Positions 1-10,199 of a stretch of 64,000 nt of DNA are shown here, one piece after another. Both the position numbers and the translations under genes were made by a program. The DNA comes from Bradyrhizobium sp. CB1015. GTDB lineage: Bacteria > Pseudomonadota > Alphaproteobacteria > Rhizobiales > Xanthobacteraceae. The stretch lies in NCBI RefSeq assembly GCF_025200925.1, contig NZ_CP104174.1:8074001-8138000 (forward strand), read 5' to 3'. The notes below the pieces were generated by a model. It had not been told where the DNA came from. It was given only the letters and a program-made list of their open reading frames with translations, and searched no databases. Numbering within the stretch: position 1 is the first letter of the stretch; every line of letters begins with the position of its first letter.

Positions 1-613
1 GCGCGGGCTGCTCGAGATCGATATAGAACGGCGCAACCGTGCCCCAGCCGAGCGCCCTTGCGATTGCCAGATGATCGCGCACGAACCAGAGCCGCTTGTC
101 GCGATTCTCCGCCGGAGTCAGCCAGCTTGGCGCCTCGGGAAAGCGCAGATAGCCGGTGAGCGACACCGGTTCGCCCGTGACGAGCTTCTTCACCGCGCGA
201 TCCTCGACGCCGCGGTCCTGCATGGTGTTCTCGACGAAGCCGGCGTCGATCACGAGCGTCTCGCCGCCGGGGAGCCTCGCCGGCAGGAACGCCCAGGTGC
301 CCGGGCCGGAGGCGTCCTTGCGCACCGCCGAGCCGGAGGAATAGACCATCGCATCGGGCAGGGCTGCGTAAGTCGCGGTGAAGCTGACGCGGCGGAATTC
401 ATCGCGGGCAGGATTGAGCGCGGCCCATTGCGCGGACGACGGCAGCGCGACGGGCGCGGCCGCAAGCCGCTCCGTGAGTGCCGCAATCAGCTCATGCTTG
501 GCTGTGCGGCGCTGCAACTGCCAGACACCGAGCGCGACGAACACAGCCGTCAGGAACAGCGTGAACAGCGCGAAGCCGGCCAGGTGGGCCTTGCGCGACG
601 CAGGCTCGTTCAT
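1..613 (-). CDS. surf1: SURF1 family cytochrome oxidase assembly protein (partial)
   Basis: Assembly factor of the inner membrane that helps insert heme a into subunit I of cytochrome c oxidase. About 204 residues are visible; the C-terminus lies beyond the left edge. The N-terminus begins MNEPASRKAHLAGF, followed by a membrane segment (about residues 12-32) ending in the family motif GVWQLQRR. The following periplasmic part reads WAFLPARLPGGETLVIDAGF and later SLTGYLRFPEAPSWLTP, typical of SURF1. The ATG overlaps the stop of the DUF983 gene by 4 bases (ATGA), so the two are translationally coupled at the distal end of the cta operon. Confidence 0.9.
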   Translation of the reverse strand, partial: MNEPASRKAHLAGFALFTLFLTAVFVALGVWQLQRRTAKHELIAALTERLAAAPVALPSSAQWAALNPARDEFRRVSFTATYAALPDAMVYSSGSAVRKDASGPGTWAFLPARLPGGETLVIDAGFVENTMQDRGVEDRAVKKLVTGEPVSLTGYLRFPEAPSWLTPAENRDKRLWFVRDHLAIARALGWGTVAPFYIDLEQPA

Positions 614-1011
614 TTCGCGCGATCGACCAACCGGCCCGGCGCCGCCTTGTGGTGGAATTGCAGCGCGATCAGCAGCGATTTCATCGAGCGCAGCGGCAAC
701 AGCGTGGTGGCGAGGATCAGCGGCAGCCAGAGCACGGCATGCAGCCAGTATGGCGGCTGGTATTTGACCTCGACGATGAGTGCGCACGCGACGACGATGC
801 CGCCGGCCAGCATGATGATGAAGATCGCCGGACCGTCGCCGGTATCGATGAAGGAATAGTCGAGCCCGCAGCGGTCGCATGCGGGCGCGAGCGTCAGAAA
901 GCCCGCGTAAAGCTTGCCCTGGCCGCAGCGCGGGCATCTGCAGGCAAGCCCGCGCAGCGCGCTTTGCAGGACGGTGGTTTCGGACTGGGGTGTGCCGGCA
1001 CTGTCGTTCAT
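610..1011 (-). CDS. DUF983 family membrane protein
   Basis: Small inner-membrane protein of unknown function, about 133 residues, regularly found in alphaproteobacterial cta operons. The N-terminus carries two CxxC pairs (CPRC and CDRC, roughly residues 27-49) that look like a zinc ribbon. Two hydrophobic segments follow (AIFIIMLAGGIVVACALIV and the stretch around LHAVLWLPLILATTLL). The start at MNDSAG was chosen; an upstream ATG gives MIESAI and six more residues. It lies between ctaE and surf1, behind a strong hairpin. A role in oxidase biogenesis, perhaps metal handling, is inferred from the neighbours only. Confidence 0.85.
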   Translation of the reverse strand: MNDSAGTPQSETTVLQSALRGLACRCPRCGQGKLYAGFLTLAPACDRCGLDYSFIDTGDGPAIFIIMLAGGIVVACALIVEVKYQPPYWLHAVLWLPLILATTLLPLRSMKSLLIALQFHHKAAPGRLVDRAK

Positions 1012-1065
1012 GATGGCGGACTCTATCACAGTTTCCGACGAAAACTTCCGGCGGTCGGAAAACGA

Positions 1066-1089
1066 AAGGGCGGCCCTGCGGCCGCCCTT
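1066..1089 (-). terminator. hairpin between ctaE and the DUF983 gene
   Basis: Perfect 10-bp GC-rich inverted repeat (AAGGGCGGCC / GGCCGCCCTT) with a 4-base loop, about 20 bases after the ctaE stop. On the minus strand it is followed by TTTCGTTTTCC, so it resembles a rho-independent terminator. As the DUF983 and surf1 genes lie beyond it on the same strand, it may act as a partial terminator that lowers their expression relative to the oxidase subunits. Confidence 0.6.
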
Positions 1090-1109
1090 CCTGATCGCTT
1101 CGATACGGC

Positions 1110-2006
1110 TCAGTGCGCGGCGTGAGCCATGGTCTCGGCGCCGCGTCCCCAGACGTAGATGCAGAGGAACAGGAACAGCCAGACCACGTCGACGAAATGC
1201 CAGTACCAGGCAGCGAACTCGAAGCCGAGATGCTGCTTCGGCGTGAAGTGGCCGGCATAGGCGCGGAACAGGCAGACCAGCAGGAAGACGGTGCCGACCA
1301 GCACGTGGAAGCCGTGGAAGCCGGTCGCCATGAAGAAGGTCGCGCCGTAGACGTTGCCGGCGAAGGAGAACGCCGCGTGGCTGTATTCATAGGCCTGCAC
1401 GCAGGTGAAGAGCGCGCCGAGCAAGACGGTGAGGATCAGGCCGTATTTCAGGCCCTGGCGGTCGTTCTCGAGCAGCGCGTGGTGCGCCCAGGTCACGGTG
1501 GTGCCTGACGTGAGCAGGATCAGCGTGTTCAGCAGGGGCAGATGCCAGGGATCGAAGGTCTCGATCCCCTTCGGCGGCCAGGTGCCGGGGACCGCACAAG
1601 CACCGGGCTGCGTGCCGAGGCCGCAGCCGAACACGGCGTCACGGGTGGCGTGGACGGCATCGGCCGGAAACAGCGCCGCGTTGAAATAGGCCCAGAACCA
1701 GGCGACGAAGAACATCACCTCGGAGGCGATGAACAGGATCATGCCGTAGCGGTGATGCAGCTGCACGACGCGGGTGTGGTCGCCCTTGTACTGGGCTTCC
1801 TTGATCACGTCGCCCCACCAGCTCGCCATGGTATAGAGCACGCCCACGGTGCCGACGCCAAACACGATCGGCGCCGCGGAGAACATGTGGTGCATCCAGG
1901 CGATCGCGCCGACCGCCATGATGAAAGCCGAGAGCGAGCCGACCGCCGGCCAGGGAGAGGGATCGACCAGGTGATAGTCGTGATGCTTGGTGTGCGCCGT
2001 GGCCAT
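1110..2006 (-). CDS. ctaE: cytochrome c oxidase subunit III
   Basis: Subunit III of the aa3-type cytochrome c oxidase, a seven-helix membrane protein that stabilises proton uptake by subunit I. The protein is about 298 residues. The N-terminus [20 protein letters not shown] is typical of alphaproteobacterial subunit III. Conserved stretches include [17 protein letters not shown] (helix III, with its Glu) and, near the end, [17 protein letters not shown]. The start was set at MATAHT because GAGGAGAGAGAC lies just upstream; an earlier in-frame start adds six residues. It follows ctaG in the operon. Confidence 0.97.
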   Translation of the reverse strand: MATAHTKHHDYHLVDPSPWPAVGSLSAFIMAVGAIAWMHHMFSAAPIVFGVGTVGVLYTMASWWGDVIKEAQYKGDHTRVVQLHHRYGMILFIASEVMFFVAWFWAYFNAALFPADAVHATRDAVFGCGLGTQPGACAVPGTWPPKGIETFDPWHLPLLNTLILLTSGTTVTWAHHALLENDRQGLKYGLILTVLLGALFTCVQAYEYSHAAFSFAGNVYGATFFMATGFHGFHVLVGTVFLLVCLFRAYAGHFTPKQHLGFEFAAWYWHFVDVVWLFLFLCIYVWGRGAETMAHAAH

Positions 2007-2084
2007 TTCCGTCTCTCTCCTCAATCCCGTGCCTGTCAGGCACTTATCCCCTTGTGTCCGTCCGCTCGAGCGTGAGCCCTGCGG

Positions 2085-2738
2085 TCAAAGATTTCCCTTG
2101 CGCTTGTCGCCCTCGCCCGATGCCAGCGGCTTCACCACCGGATCCTTCACCGGATAGAACGTGTAGGACAGCGTGATCGTGTTCAGCCCGTCGTTCTCGC
2201 GGTCCTCGGCAATCGACGGATCGACGTAGAACACGACCGGCATCTCGCGCTTCTCACCGGGCGCCATGGTCTGCTCGGTGAAGCAGAAGCAGTTGATCTT
2301 CTGGAAATAGGCGCCGACCGTCAGCGGCGCGACGTTGTAGGCGGCCTGGCCCGCAGTGACGCGCGCCGCCTGGTTGGTCACCGTGTAGAAGACCGTCACG
2401 ACCTGGCCGATATTGACCTCGATCTCGCTCTGCTCCGGCTCGAACTTCCAGGGCAGGCCGGGCGCGACGTTGGAATCGAAGCGCACCGAGATCTTCCGCG
2501 CGATCGGGCCGGTGGCCGGCGCAGAGGTCGCCACCTGCGTCGTGCCGTTGAAGCCGGTGGCGCGGCAGAACCAATTGTAGAACGGCACCGCCGCGTAGGA
2601 GGCGCCGACCATCAGCGCGACCACACCGCCGCAGATCGAAGCAACCACCACATCGCGACCCAGCCCGCGGCTCTTGCCCGGCTTACGACGGCCCGGCTTG
2701 GCGCTGACGTCCTGCGATATGGTCCGCTCGTGATCCAT
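2085..2738 (-). CDS. ctaG: cytochrome c oxidase assembly protein CtaG/Cox11
   Basis: Periplasm-facing copper chaperone that delivers Cu to the CuB site of subunit I. The protein is 217 residues: a short cytosolic N-terminus ([16 protein letters not shown]), one membrane anchor around residues 32-52 ([20 protein letters not shown]), then the Cox11 domain. The copper-binding CFCF motif is present in [13 protein letters not shown]. The start is supported by TAGGAAAC directly upstream of the ATG; the open frame extends much further upstream but there overlaps ctaB antiparallel-free coding in another frame. It lies between the CoxF-like peptide and ctaE. Confidence 0.96.
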   Translation of the reverse strand: MDHERTISQDVSAKPGRRKPGKSRGLGRDVVVASICGGVVALMVGASYAAVPFYNWFCRATGFNGTTQVATSAPATGPIARKISVRFDSNVAPGLPWKFEPEQSEIEVNIGQVVTVFYTVTNQAARVTAGQAAYNVAPLTVGAYFQKINCFCFTEQTMAPGEKREMPVVFYVDPSIAEDRENDGLNTITLSYTFYPVKDPVVKPLASGEGDKRKGNL

Positions 2739-2743
2739 GTTTC

Positions 2744-2920
2744 CTACATCGGCCGCACTAGCACTGCCGGCCCCTTGACCATGGTGACGGCGAAGAACAG
2801 CACCACGAGCACGCCGAGCGCCAAAGCGATGGCGATGGAGCGCTGACGGCGGCTCTTCTGCTGCGCCTCGGTGAGGACGATTCCTTCTGGCTCGCGTTTG
2901 TCGGCCATCGCAGTGATCAT
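2744..2920 (-). CDS. CoxF-like small membrane protein
   Basis: Short protein of 58 residues with a charged N-terminus and one central hydrophobic segment ([21 protein letters not shown], about residues 28-48). Proteins of this size and topology sit between ctaB and ctaG in rhizobial cta operons and are often called CoxF or cytochrome oxidase assembly protein. The chosen ATG overlaps the ctaB stop as ATGA, implying coupling, and has GGGGG upstream. A second in-frame ATG (MADKREPEG) would shorten it by four residues. The function is inferred from position only. Confidence 0.8.
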   Translation of the reverse strand: MITAMADKREPEGIVLTEAQQKSRRQRSIAIALALGVLVVLFFAVTMVKGPAVLVRPM

Positions 2921-3861
2921 GCGCCCCCAACCATCGGAGCAAGCGCCCGATACACGACCTCGGCCAGCAGGGTCGCGAACAGCGCGAACAGATAGAGGAT
3001 CGAGAAGGCAAACAGCTTGCGGGTCGCGCGCAACGATTGGCTGCGCTCGCGGCGCAGATAGACGTTGATGGCGAGCACCAGCATGCCGGCACCGAGAATC
3101 AGCGAGGCCACGCCGTAGACGGCATCGAAATAGCCGAGCGCCCAGGGCGCGGCGGCGACCGCGATCAGCACGATGGTATAGAGCAGGATCTGCAGGCGCG
3201 TCGCGTCGGGGCCGGCAACGTTCGGCAGCATCGGGATGCCGGCGCGCGCATAGTCGTCGGAGCGGAACAGCGCCAGCGCCCAGAAATGCGGCGGGGTCCA
3301 GAAGAAGATGATGGCGAACAGCAGCAGCGGCTCGACGTCGACCGTGCCCGTCACCGCGGCCCAGGCCACCACCGGCGGCAGCGCACCGGCGGCACCGCCG
3401 ATCACGATGTTCTGCGCGGTCCAGCGCTTCAGCCACATCGTGTAGATCACGACGTAGAAGAAGATGGTGAAGGCGAGCAGCGCGCCCGCGATCCAGTTGA
3501 CGAGGATGCCGAGCGTCATCACCGAAAAGAAGGCGAGCGTCGTGCCGAACGCCATCGCCTCGGGGCGGGTAATGCGGCCGCGCGGGATCGGCCGGTTCGC
3601 CGTGCGCGACATCTTGGCGTCGATGTCGCCTTCGAGCGCCATGTTGAGCGCACCGGAGGCACCGGCGCCGACGGCGATGCAGAGCAGCGAGGTGATCGCC
3701 AGCACGGGGTGGAAATGCCCCGGCGCCATCGCCATTCCGACCAGCGCGGTGAAGATCACCAGCGACATGACCCGCGGCTTGAGCAGCGCGAGATAGTCGC
3801 CAACCCCCGCTTCGGAGATGCGGGGATTGATGTCGATGGCGTTGTGGTCGAGGACGGACAC
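2917..3861 (-). CDS. ctaB: protoheme IX farnesyltransferase (heme O synthase)
   Basis: UbiA-family membrane prenyltransferase that adds a farnesyl group to heme B to give heme O, the precursor of heme A for the oxidase. The protein is 314 residues with multiple membrane helices. The first Asp-rich prenyl-diphosphate motif is seen in [19 protein letters not shown] (about residues 73-91), and a second loop has [17 protein letters not shown]. The start codon is GTG. It lies downstream of ctaD and is coupled to the CoxF-like gene. No ctaA (heme A synthase) is in the window. Confidence 0.96.
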   Translation of the reverse strand: MSVLDHNAIDINPRISEAGVGDYLALLKPRVMSLVIFTALVGMAMAPGHFHPVLAITSLLCIAVGAGASGALNMALEGDIDAKMSRTANRPIPRGRITRPEAMAFGTTLAFFSVMTLGILVNWIAGALLAFTIFFYVVIYTMWLKRWTAQNIVIGGAAGALPPVVAWAAVTGTVDVEPLLLFAIIFFWTPPHFWALALFRSDDYARAGIPMLPNVAGPDATRLQILLYTIVLIAVAAAPWALGYFDAVYGVASLILGAGMLVLAINVYLRRERSQSLRATRKLFAFSILYLFALFATLLAEVVYRALAPMVGGA

Positions 3862-3887
3862 TTAGATCTACTCGCTTCGTTATAGCG

Positions 3888-3913
3888 CCGCGGCGCCCAT
3901 CACGGCGCCGCGG
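3888..3913 (-). other. intercistronic hairpin between ctaD and ctaB
   Basis: Inverted repeat CCGCGGCGCC / GGCGCCGCGG with a 6-base loop, right after the ctaD stop. No T-run follows on the minus strand, so it is more likely an mRNA stabiliser or processing signal than a full terminator. It would favour accumulation of ctaCD message over the assembly genes. Confidence 0.4.
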
Positions 3914-3921
3914 GGGATTGC

Positions 3922-5604
<1,683 letters not shown>

Positions 5605-5623
5605 TCAAGCCGTCACCCGACGC

Positions 5624-6478
5624 TTACTGCGTCGGGCCGGCCGCGGAGGCGTAGGTGCTGGTGCCGCCGCTCGCATATTTTTTCTTCGCCGTCTCGACCC
5701 AGGAGGCGAATTCCTGGTCGCTCACCACACGCACGGCGATCGGCATGAAAGCGTGGTCCTTGCCGCACAGTTCCGAGCACTGACCGTAGTACATGCCGGT
5801 CTTGGTGGCCTTGAACCAGGTCTCGTTCAGCCGGCCCGGGATGGCGTCGATCTTGATGCCGAAAGCCGGCACCGCAAAGGCGTGGATCACGTCGGCGCCG
5901 GTGGTCTGGACACGAATCACCTTGTTGACCGGCACCACCATCTCGTTGTCGACGCCGAGCAGGCGGGGCTGCTTGTCCTGCGCCATCAGCGAGTCGAACT
6001 CGAACTTGCCGTTGTCCGGATAGGCATAGGACCAGTACCACTGCTTGCCGGTCGCCTTGATGGTCAGATCCGCCTTCGGCACGTCGAGCTCCAGGAACAG
6101 AAGCCGGAACGACGGCACCGAGATGCCGACCAGGATCAGCACCGGAACGAGGGTCCAGGCCACCTCGATCAGCGTGTTGTGGGTGGTCCGCGACGGCACC
6201 GGATTGGCCTTCGCGTTGAACTTGACGACCACGATCACGAGCAGCGCCAGAACGAACAGCGTGATCAGGGTGATCAGCACGAAGAGGAAGTTGTGGAACC
6301 AGACGATGTTGTCCATCACCGGGGAACCGGACTGCTGGAGCGTCCACTCCCACGGCGCCGGCTGCCCGAGTTCGGCCAATGCCGCACCACCCGTCGCCAG
6401 CGTGACGCCAGCCGCCACCAAGGCGATGGTGGCCAATCCCAGCAATTGCCGGCCCACCCGACCCATCGACATCCTCAT
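5624..6478 (-). CDS. ctaC: cytochrome c oxidase subunit II
   Basis: Subunit II receives electrons from cytochrome c at the binuclear CuA centre. The protein is 284 residues: an N-terminal signal region (hydrophobic, ending GGAALAELGQ near residue 36), two membrane helices (about 60-85 and 105-125), and a periplasmic cupredoxin domain. CuA ligands are all present: the first His in DVIHAFAVP and the cluster CSELCGKDHAFM near residue 230. The aromatic electron-entry patch QWYWSY is also seen. It is the first gene of the operon, with GGGAG before the ATG. Confidence 0.98.
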   Translation of the reverse strand: MRMSMGRVGRQLLGLATIALVAAGVTLATGGAALAELGQPAPWEWTLQQSGSPVMDNIVWFHNFLFVLITLITLFVLALLVIVVVKFNAKANPVPSRTTHNTLIEVAWTLVPVLILVGISVPSFRLLFLELDVPKADLTIKATGKQWYWSYAYPDNGKFEFDSLMAQDKQPRLLGVDNEMVVPVNKVIRVQTTGADVIHAFAVPAFGIKIDAIPGRLNETWFKATKTGMYYGQCSELCGKDHAFMPIAVRVVSDQEFASWVETAKKKYASGGTSTYASAAGPTQ

Positions 6479-6642
6479 GTCGTTCGCGCTCCCCTTCCGA
6501 AATCACCCCAAGTGCATTCCCCTGTTTCCGGGAAACGCTTATTCGATCCGCCAGTCCGACAAACCGCCACGCAAGAATACCTCTAAGAGGAATTGGGGCC
6601 AGATCGCTAGAACGCGAAATCAAGCCTCTCAAACCATAATTC

Positions 6643-6656
6643 TTGATCTATCGCAA
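6643..6656. promoter_or_regulatory. FixK/FNR-like box upstream of ctaC
   Basis: TTGATCTATCGCAA matches the rhizobial FixK2 consensus TTG(A/C)-N6-(T/G)CAA. It lies about 165 bases upstream of the ctaC start, in the roughly 460-base gap 6479-6936 that separates ctaC from the divergent ialB-like gene. That gap is otherwise AT-richer than its surroundings and must hold both promoters. One match of this weak motif can occur by chance. Confidence 0.35.
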
Positions 6657-6936
6657 TGCAGTCTTGAGCCCCGCCTGCCAGCCATCACCGGCAAGATATT
6701 TCCCAGTAAGATCAGACAAAAATACCGTTTCCCGGGACGCTGCGGCTTGACAGCGGAATTGCCCGCGGTAGGCACTGGCAGTCAGCCACGCAGGGACCTG
6801 ATTCGTGCGGGCCATGGCGGCGTGGGCGGCGCGGAATTTGCTTGGGAATCGCCTTCAAGACGCCGTCATTCCGTATCAGTCCGCCAGATCAGTCCGCCAA
6901 GCGCGAGCAACCCAGGCGAGCAGAGGGACCGACCCG

Positions 6937-7470
6937 ATGGGGCTTTCGAGATCGATGGCAAGGCCGGCGAACGGCCTCCCGGCGCTCGCCGCCCTCGTGG
7001 CTGCGATCGTCCCGCTGGCGCTTCCGGGGCTTGCCCATGCGCAGGGCGCGGTGCGCTCCGTTCATGGCGACTGGCAGATCCGCTGCGACACCCCGCCGGG
7101 CGCGCAGACCGAGCAATGCGCCCTGATCCAGAGCGTGGTGGCCGAAGACCGCTCCAATGCCGGGCTGACGGTGATCGTACTCAAGACCGCCGACCAGAAG
7201 AGCCGGCTGATGCGCGTGGTAGCCCCGCTCGGGGTCCTGTTGCCCTCCGGCCTCGGGCTCAAGCTCGACAATCAGGACGTCGGCCGCGCCGGCTTCGTCC
7301 GCTGCCTGCCCAACGGCTGCGTCGCCGAGGTCGTGCTGGAGGACAAGCTGCTCGGCCAGCTCCGCAGCGCCAAGACCGCGACCTTCATCATCTTCGAGAC
7401 CCCCGAAGAAGGCATCGGCTTCCCGCTCAGCCTGAACGGGCTCGGCGAGGGTTATGACAAGCTGCCGTAG
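6937..7470 (+). CDS. invasion-associated locus B (IalB) family protein
   Basis: Exported protein of the IalB family, 177 residues, common in Rhizobiales and named from Bartonella; its biochemical role is unknown. The N-terminus has a signal peptide (LPALAALVAAIVPLALPGLAHAQG, cleavage after AHA about residue 32). The mature part starts VRSVHGDWQIRCDTPPGAQTEQCALIQS and carries two cysteine pairs, the second in GFVRCLPNGCVAEVV, as is usual for the family. The ATG at MGLSRSM was chosen, with AGAGGGA upstream; an open frame extends further but is unlikely. It is divergent from ctaC. Confidence 0.85.
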   Translation: MGLSRSMARPANGLPALAALVAAIVPLALPGLAHAQGAVRSVHGDWQIRCDTPPGAQTEQCALIQSVVAEDRSNAGLTVIVLKTADQKSRLMRVVAPLGVLLPSGLGLKLDNQDVGRAGFVRCLPNGCVAEVVLEDKLLGQLRSAKTATFIIFETPEEGIGFPLSLNGLGEGYDKLP

Positions 7471-7496
7471 GGGCGGTATCCGGCGCATGTTCTCAG

Positions 7497-7612
7497 TCCC
7501 GTCATCCTGAGGCGCGAGTTCGGCAGCGCGGTCGCGCTGCCGTGCGAGCCTCGAAGGATGAACGGCCGAGCTGCCAGCCGGACCGTCGTCCTTCGAGGCT
7601 CGGGATGACGGT
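7497..7612. repeat. dispersed palindromic repeat
   Basis: Imperfect inverted repeat with arms GTCATCCTGAGGCGCGAG... and ...CCTTCGAGGCTCGGGATGAC and an inner GAGCCTCGAAGGATGAAC. It resembles the common rhizobial intergenic element built on the CCTCGAAGGATG core. It lies between the convergent ialB-like and DUF433 genes and appears to have replaced the natural end of the latter. Confidence 0.6.
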
Positions 7613-7613
7613 G

Positions 7614-7842
7614 ATGGATTGTTATTCGCCAGCGGCTCAACCACCTGGTCCCCAGCGACGAAAGCCAGACACGCTCTGATGTCGTCCTCGACCAACTCCG
7701 GAAAATCATCGAGGATTTGTGCTTGAGTCTGACCGGCAGCCAACCAACCGAGCACATCCGACACAGCGATCCGCATATGGTGGAGACAAGGTCTCCCTCC
7801 GCGCTTACCCGGCTCGACCGAGATGACATCGCGCTGGCTCAT
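7614..7842 (-). CDS. DUF433 domain protein (antitoxin-like), 3' end disrupted
   Basis: About 76 recognisable residues of a DUF433 protein, a small winged-helix family often paired as antitoxin with a DUF5615 PIN-like toxin. Seen are GKRGGRPCLHHMRIAVSDVL and LAAGQTQAQILDDFPELVEDDI, then VAGDQVVE, where the family normally ends. There is no stop here: the frame stays open through a dispersed repeat and antisense to the ialB-like gene down to 6889 (317 codons). Only the domain-bearing part is given. No toxin partner lies next to it. It is probably an orphan, possibly non-functional gene. Confidence 0.55.
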
Positions 7843-7987
7843 CAGGACATTGTAGCATCGACCGATGCGGCGCAGCTATGCCGGCACCCAGCCAATCCTA
7901 TCGTTTCCGTAATGTGACGGCCCGCCCCTCGCGGAACCGGTCCGAAACCATTATCTTGCCCCACATCTTCCGCTAATGGACGGACGC

Positions 7988-9415
7988 ATGACCAATCCTG
8001 CCACGACCTCCCTGCTCGACCGTGCCAATCTCGACCGCGACCAGGTTCGCCACGAGGTCGCGCGCGGGCTTTCCGGCGCTGACGACGGCGAACTGTTCCT
8101 GGAATACAGCCAGACCGAAGCGCTGATGTTCGACAACGGGCGGCTGAAGCAGGCGACCTATGACACCTCGCAAGGTTTTGGCTTGCGGGCGGTCAAGGAT
8201 GATGCGGTCGGCTACGCGCATTCCTCGGACGTGTCGCTGCCGGCGCTGATTCGCGCCGCCGATGCCGTCGCCGCCGTGCGCGGCGGTTACTCCGGCAGCT
8301 TTGCCGCTCCGCCACCACACACCAATGTGCGGCTCTATGGCGACGACAATCCGCTCGATGCGCCGGGCTTCGAGACCAAGGTCAAGCTGCTCGCCGAGAT
8401 CGACGCTTACCTGCGCGACAAGGATCCGCGGGTGCGGCAGGTCAGCGTCAGCCTGGGCGCGACCTGGCAGGTCGTCGAGATCCTGCGGCCCGACGGCGAG
8501 AGCTATCGCGACATCCGTCCGCTGGTGCGCGTCAACATCTCCGTCGTCGCCGGCCAGGGTGATCGCCAGGAGAGCGGCAGCAAGGGCTATGGCGGCCGCG
8601 CCGGCTACGCCGAATTCATCGAGACGAGGTCCTGGCGCGAGGCCGCCGACGGCGCGCTGCGCGAGGCGCTGGTCAATCTGGAATCGGTTCCGGCCCCGGC
8701 CGGCGAGATGGACGTCGTGCTGGGCGCCGGCTGGCCCGGCGTGATGCTGCATGAAGCGGTGGGCCATGGCCTCGAGGGCGACTTCAACCGCAAGAAGACC
8801 TCGGCATTTGCCGGCCTGATGGGCCAGCAGGTCGCGGCCAAGGGCGTCACCGTGGTCGACGACGGCACGATCGCCTCAAGGCGTGGCTCGCTGTCGATCG
8901 ACGACGAGGGCACGCCGACCAATCGCACCGTGCTGATCGAGGACGGCATCCTGGTCGGCTACATGCAGGACCGCCAGAACGCACGACTGATGAACATGAA
9001 GCCGACCGGCAACGGCCGCCGCCAGGGTTATGCCCATGTGCCGATGCCGCGCATGACCAACACCTACATGCTCGCGGGCGACCGCGACCCGGCCGAGATC
9101 ATCGCCTCGGTGAAGAACGGCGTGTTCGCCGCGAATTTTGGCGGCGGCCAGGTCGACATCACCTCGGGCAAGTACGTGTTCCAGTGCACCGAGGCCTACA
9201 AGATCGAGAATGGCAAGATCGGAGCGCCCCTGAAAGGCGCCATGCTGATCGGCAACGGGCCGACCGACCTGCATCGCATCCGCATGATCGGCAACGACCT
9301 TGCGCTCGATACCGGCATCGGCACCTGCGGCAAGAACGGCCAGGGCGTGCCTGTCGGCGTCGGCCAGCCGTCGCTGCTGATGGAGCGCATCACGGTGGGT
9401 GGAACGGGCGCATGA
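7988..9415 (+). CDS. tldD: metalloprotease TldD
   Basis: Zinc metalloprotease subunit that with TldE/PmbA degrades unfolded peptides and matures some peptide toxins and modified peptides in the cytosol. The protein is 475 residues from the chosen ATG (MTNPATTSLLD), which has GGACGG upstream; another ATG lies four codons earlier. The active-site motif is HEAVGHGLEGD near residue 255, the family's HExxxH. The C-terminal part has GGGQVDITSGKYVFQCTEAY. The stop overlaps the lepB start as ATGA. No tldE is in the window, which is usual because the partner is often unlinked. Confidence 0.95.
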   Translation: MTNPATTSLLDRANLDRDQVRHEVARGLSGADDGELFLEYSQTEALMFDNGRLKQATYDTSQGFGLRAVKDDAVGYAHSSDVSLPALIRAADAVAAVRGGYSGSFAAPPPHTNVRLYGDDNPLDAPGFETKVKLLAEIDAYLRDKDPRVRQVSVSLGATWQVVEILRPDGESYRDIRPLVRVNISVVAGQGDRQESGSKGYGGRAGYAEFIETRSWREAADGALREALVNLESVPAPAGEMDVVLGAGWPGVMLHEAVGHGLEGDFNRKKTSAFAGLMGQQVAAKGVTVVDDGTIASRRGSLSIDDEGTPTNRTVLIEDGILVGYMQDRQNARLMNMKPTGNGRRQGYAHVPMPRMTNTYMLAGDRDPAEIIASVKNGVFAANFGGGQVDITSGKYVFQCTEAYKIENGKIGAPLKGAMLIGNGPTDLHRIRMIGNDLALDTGIGTCGKNGQGVPVGVGQPSLLMERITVGGTGA

Positions 9416-10188
9416 GCATCGAGAAGGCAACGGTCACCCCGAAGCGGAAAAGCAGCGGCTGGGGTGGCCAACTCGTGCAGCTCGCCGGCATCGTCGCCGC
9501 GGTCTTCATCGCCAAGGGCGCGCTCGCCGAGCCGTTCTACGTGCCGTCGGGCTCGATGGAGCCGACGCTTCTGATCGGCGATGCGCTGCTCGCCTCGAAA
9601 TTCCCCTATGGCTACGGCACCTCGTCGCTGCCGATTCAGATCAGCCTGCCCGAGAGCGGCCGCGTGTTCGCGGAGATGCCGAAGCTCGGCGACGTCGTCG
9701 TGTTCCGCTGGCCCGGCGATCGCTCGCAGGCCTGGGTCAAGCGCGTCGTAGGGCTGCCCGGCGACCGCATCCAGATGCGGCAGGGCCAGCTCTTCATCAA
9801 CGACCGTCCCGCCGAGTTGAAGCCCGATGGCGTCGGCGCCGCCGAGGACGACCATGGCGGCAGCGAGCCCGCCTATCGCTATGTCGAGACGCTGCCGAAC
9901 GGCGTCTCGCATCTGATCTTCAAGATGCGCGACAGCGGTCCGCTCGACAACACGTCCGAGGTGACGGTGCCGGCCGGGCACCTGTTTGTGCTCGGCGACA
10001 ACCGCGACAATTCGGCCGACAGCCGCGTGCCGCTGCGCTCCGGCGGCGTCGGCCTGTTGCCGATCGACAATCTGATCGGCCGTGCGGACGCAGTGGTCGG
10101 CTCCTGGGATCTCGGCATGCGTAGCCAGCCGGTGTGGACCTGGCTGTCCGGATTCAGGCTGGCGCGGTTCTTCACCGCCGTGCATTGA
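9412..10188 (+). CDS. lepB: signal peptidase I
   Basis: Membrane serine/lysine peptidase that removes signal peptides from exported proteins. The protein is 258 residues with one N-terminal membrane segment (LVQLAGIVAAVFIAKGALA, about 22-40). Catalytic Ser is in VPSGSMEPTLLIGD (near residue 48) and Lys in WVKRVVGLPGDRI (near 110). The later GHLFVLGDNRDNSADSR box is also conserved. The start overlaps the tldD stop, so the two are co-translated. This is a second-site lepB context; in many Rhizobiales lepB lies beside rnc and era, so this may be one of two paralogues. Confidence 0.95.
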   Translation: MSIEKATVTPKRKSSGWGGQLVQLAGIVAAVFIAKGALAEPFYVPSGSMEPTLLIGDALLASKFPYGYGTSSLPIQISLPESGRVFAEMPKLGDVVVFRWPGDRSQAWVKRVVGLPGDRIQMRQGQLFINDRPAELKPDGVGAAEDDHGGSEPAYRYVETLPNGVSHLIFKMRDSGPLDNTSEVTVPAGHLFVLGDNRDNSADSRVPLRSGGVGLLPIDNLIGRADAVVGSWDLGMRSQPVWTWLSGFRLARFFTAVH

Positions 10189-10199
10189 CTGGTTGCAGG

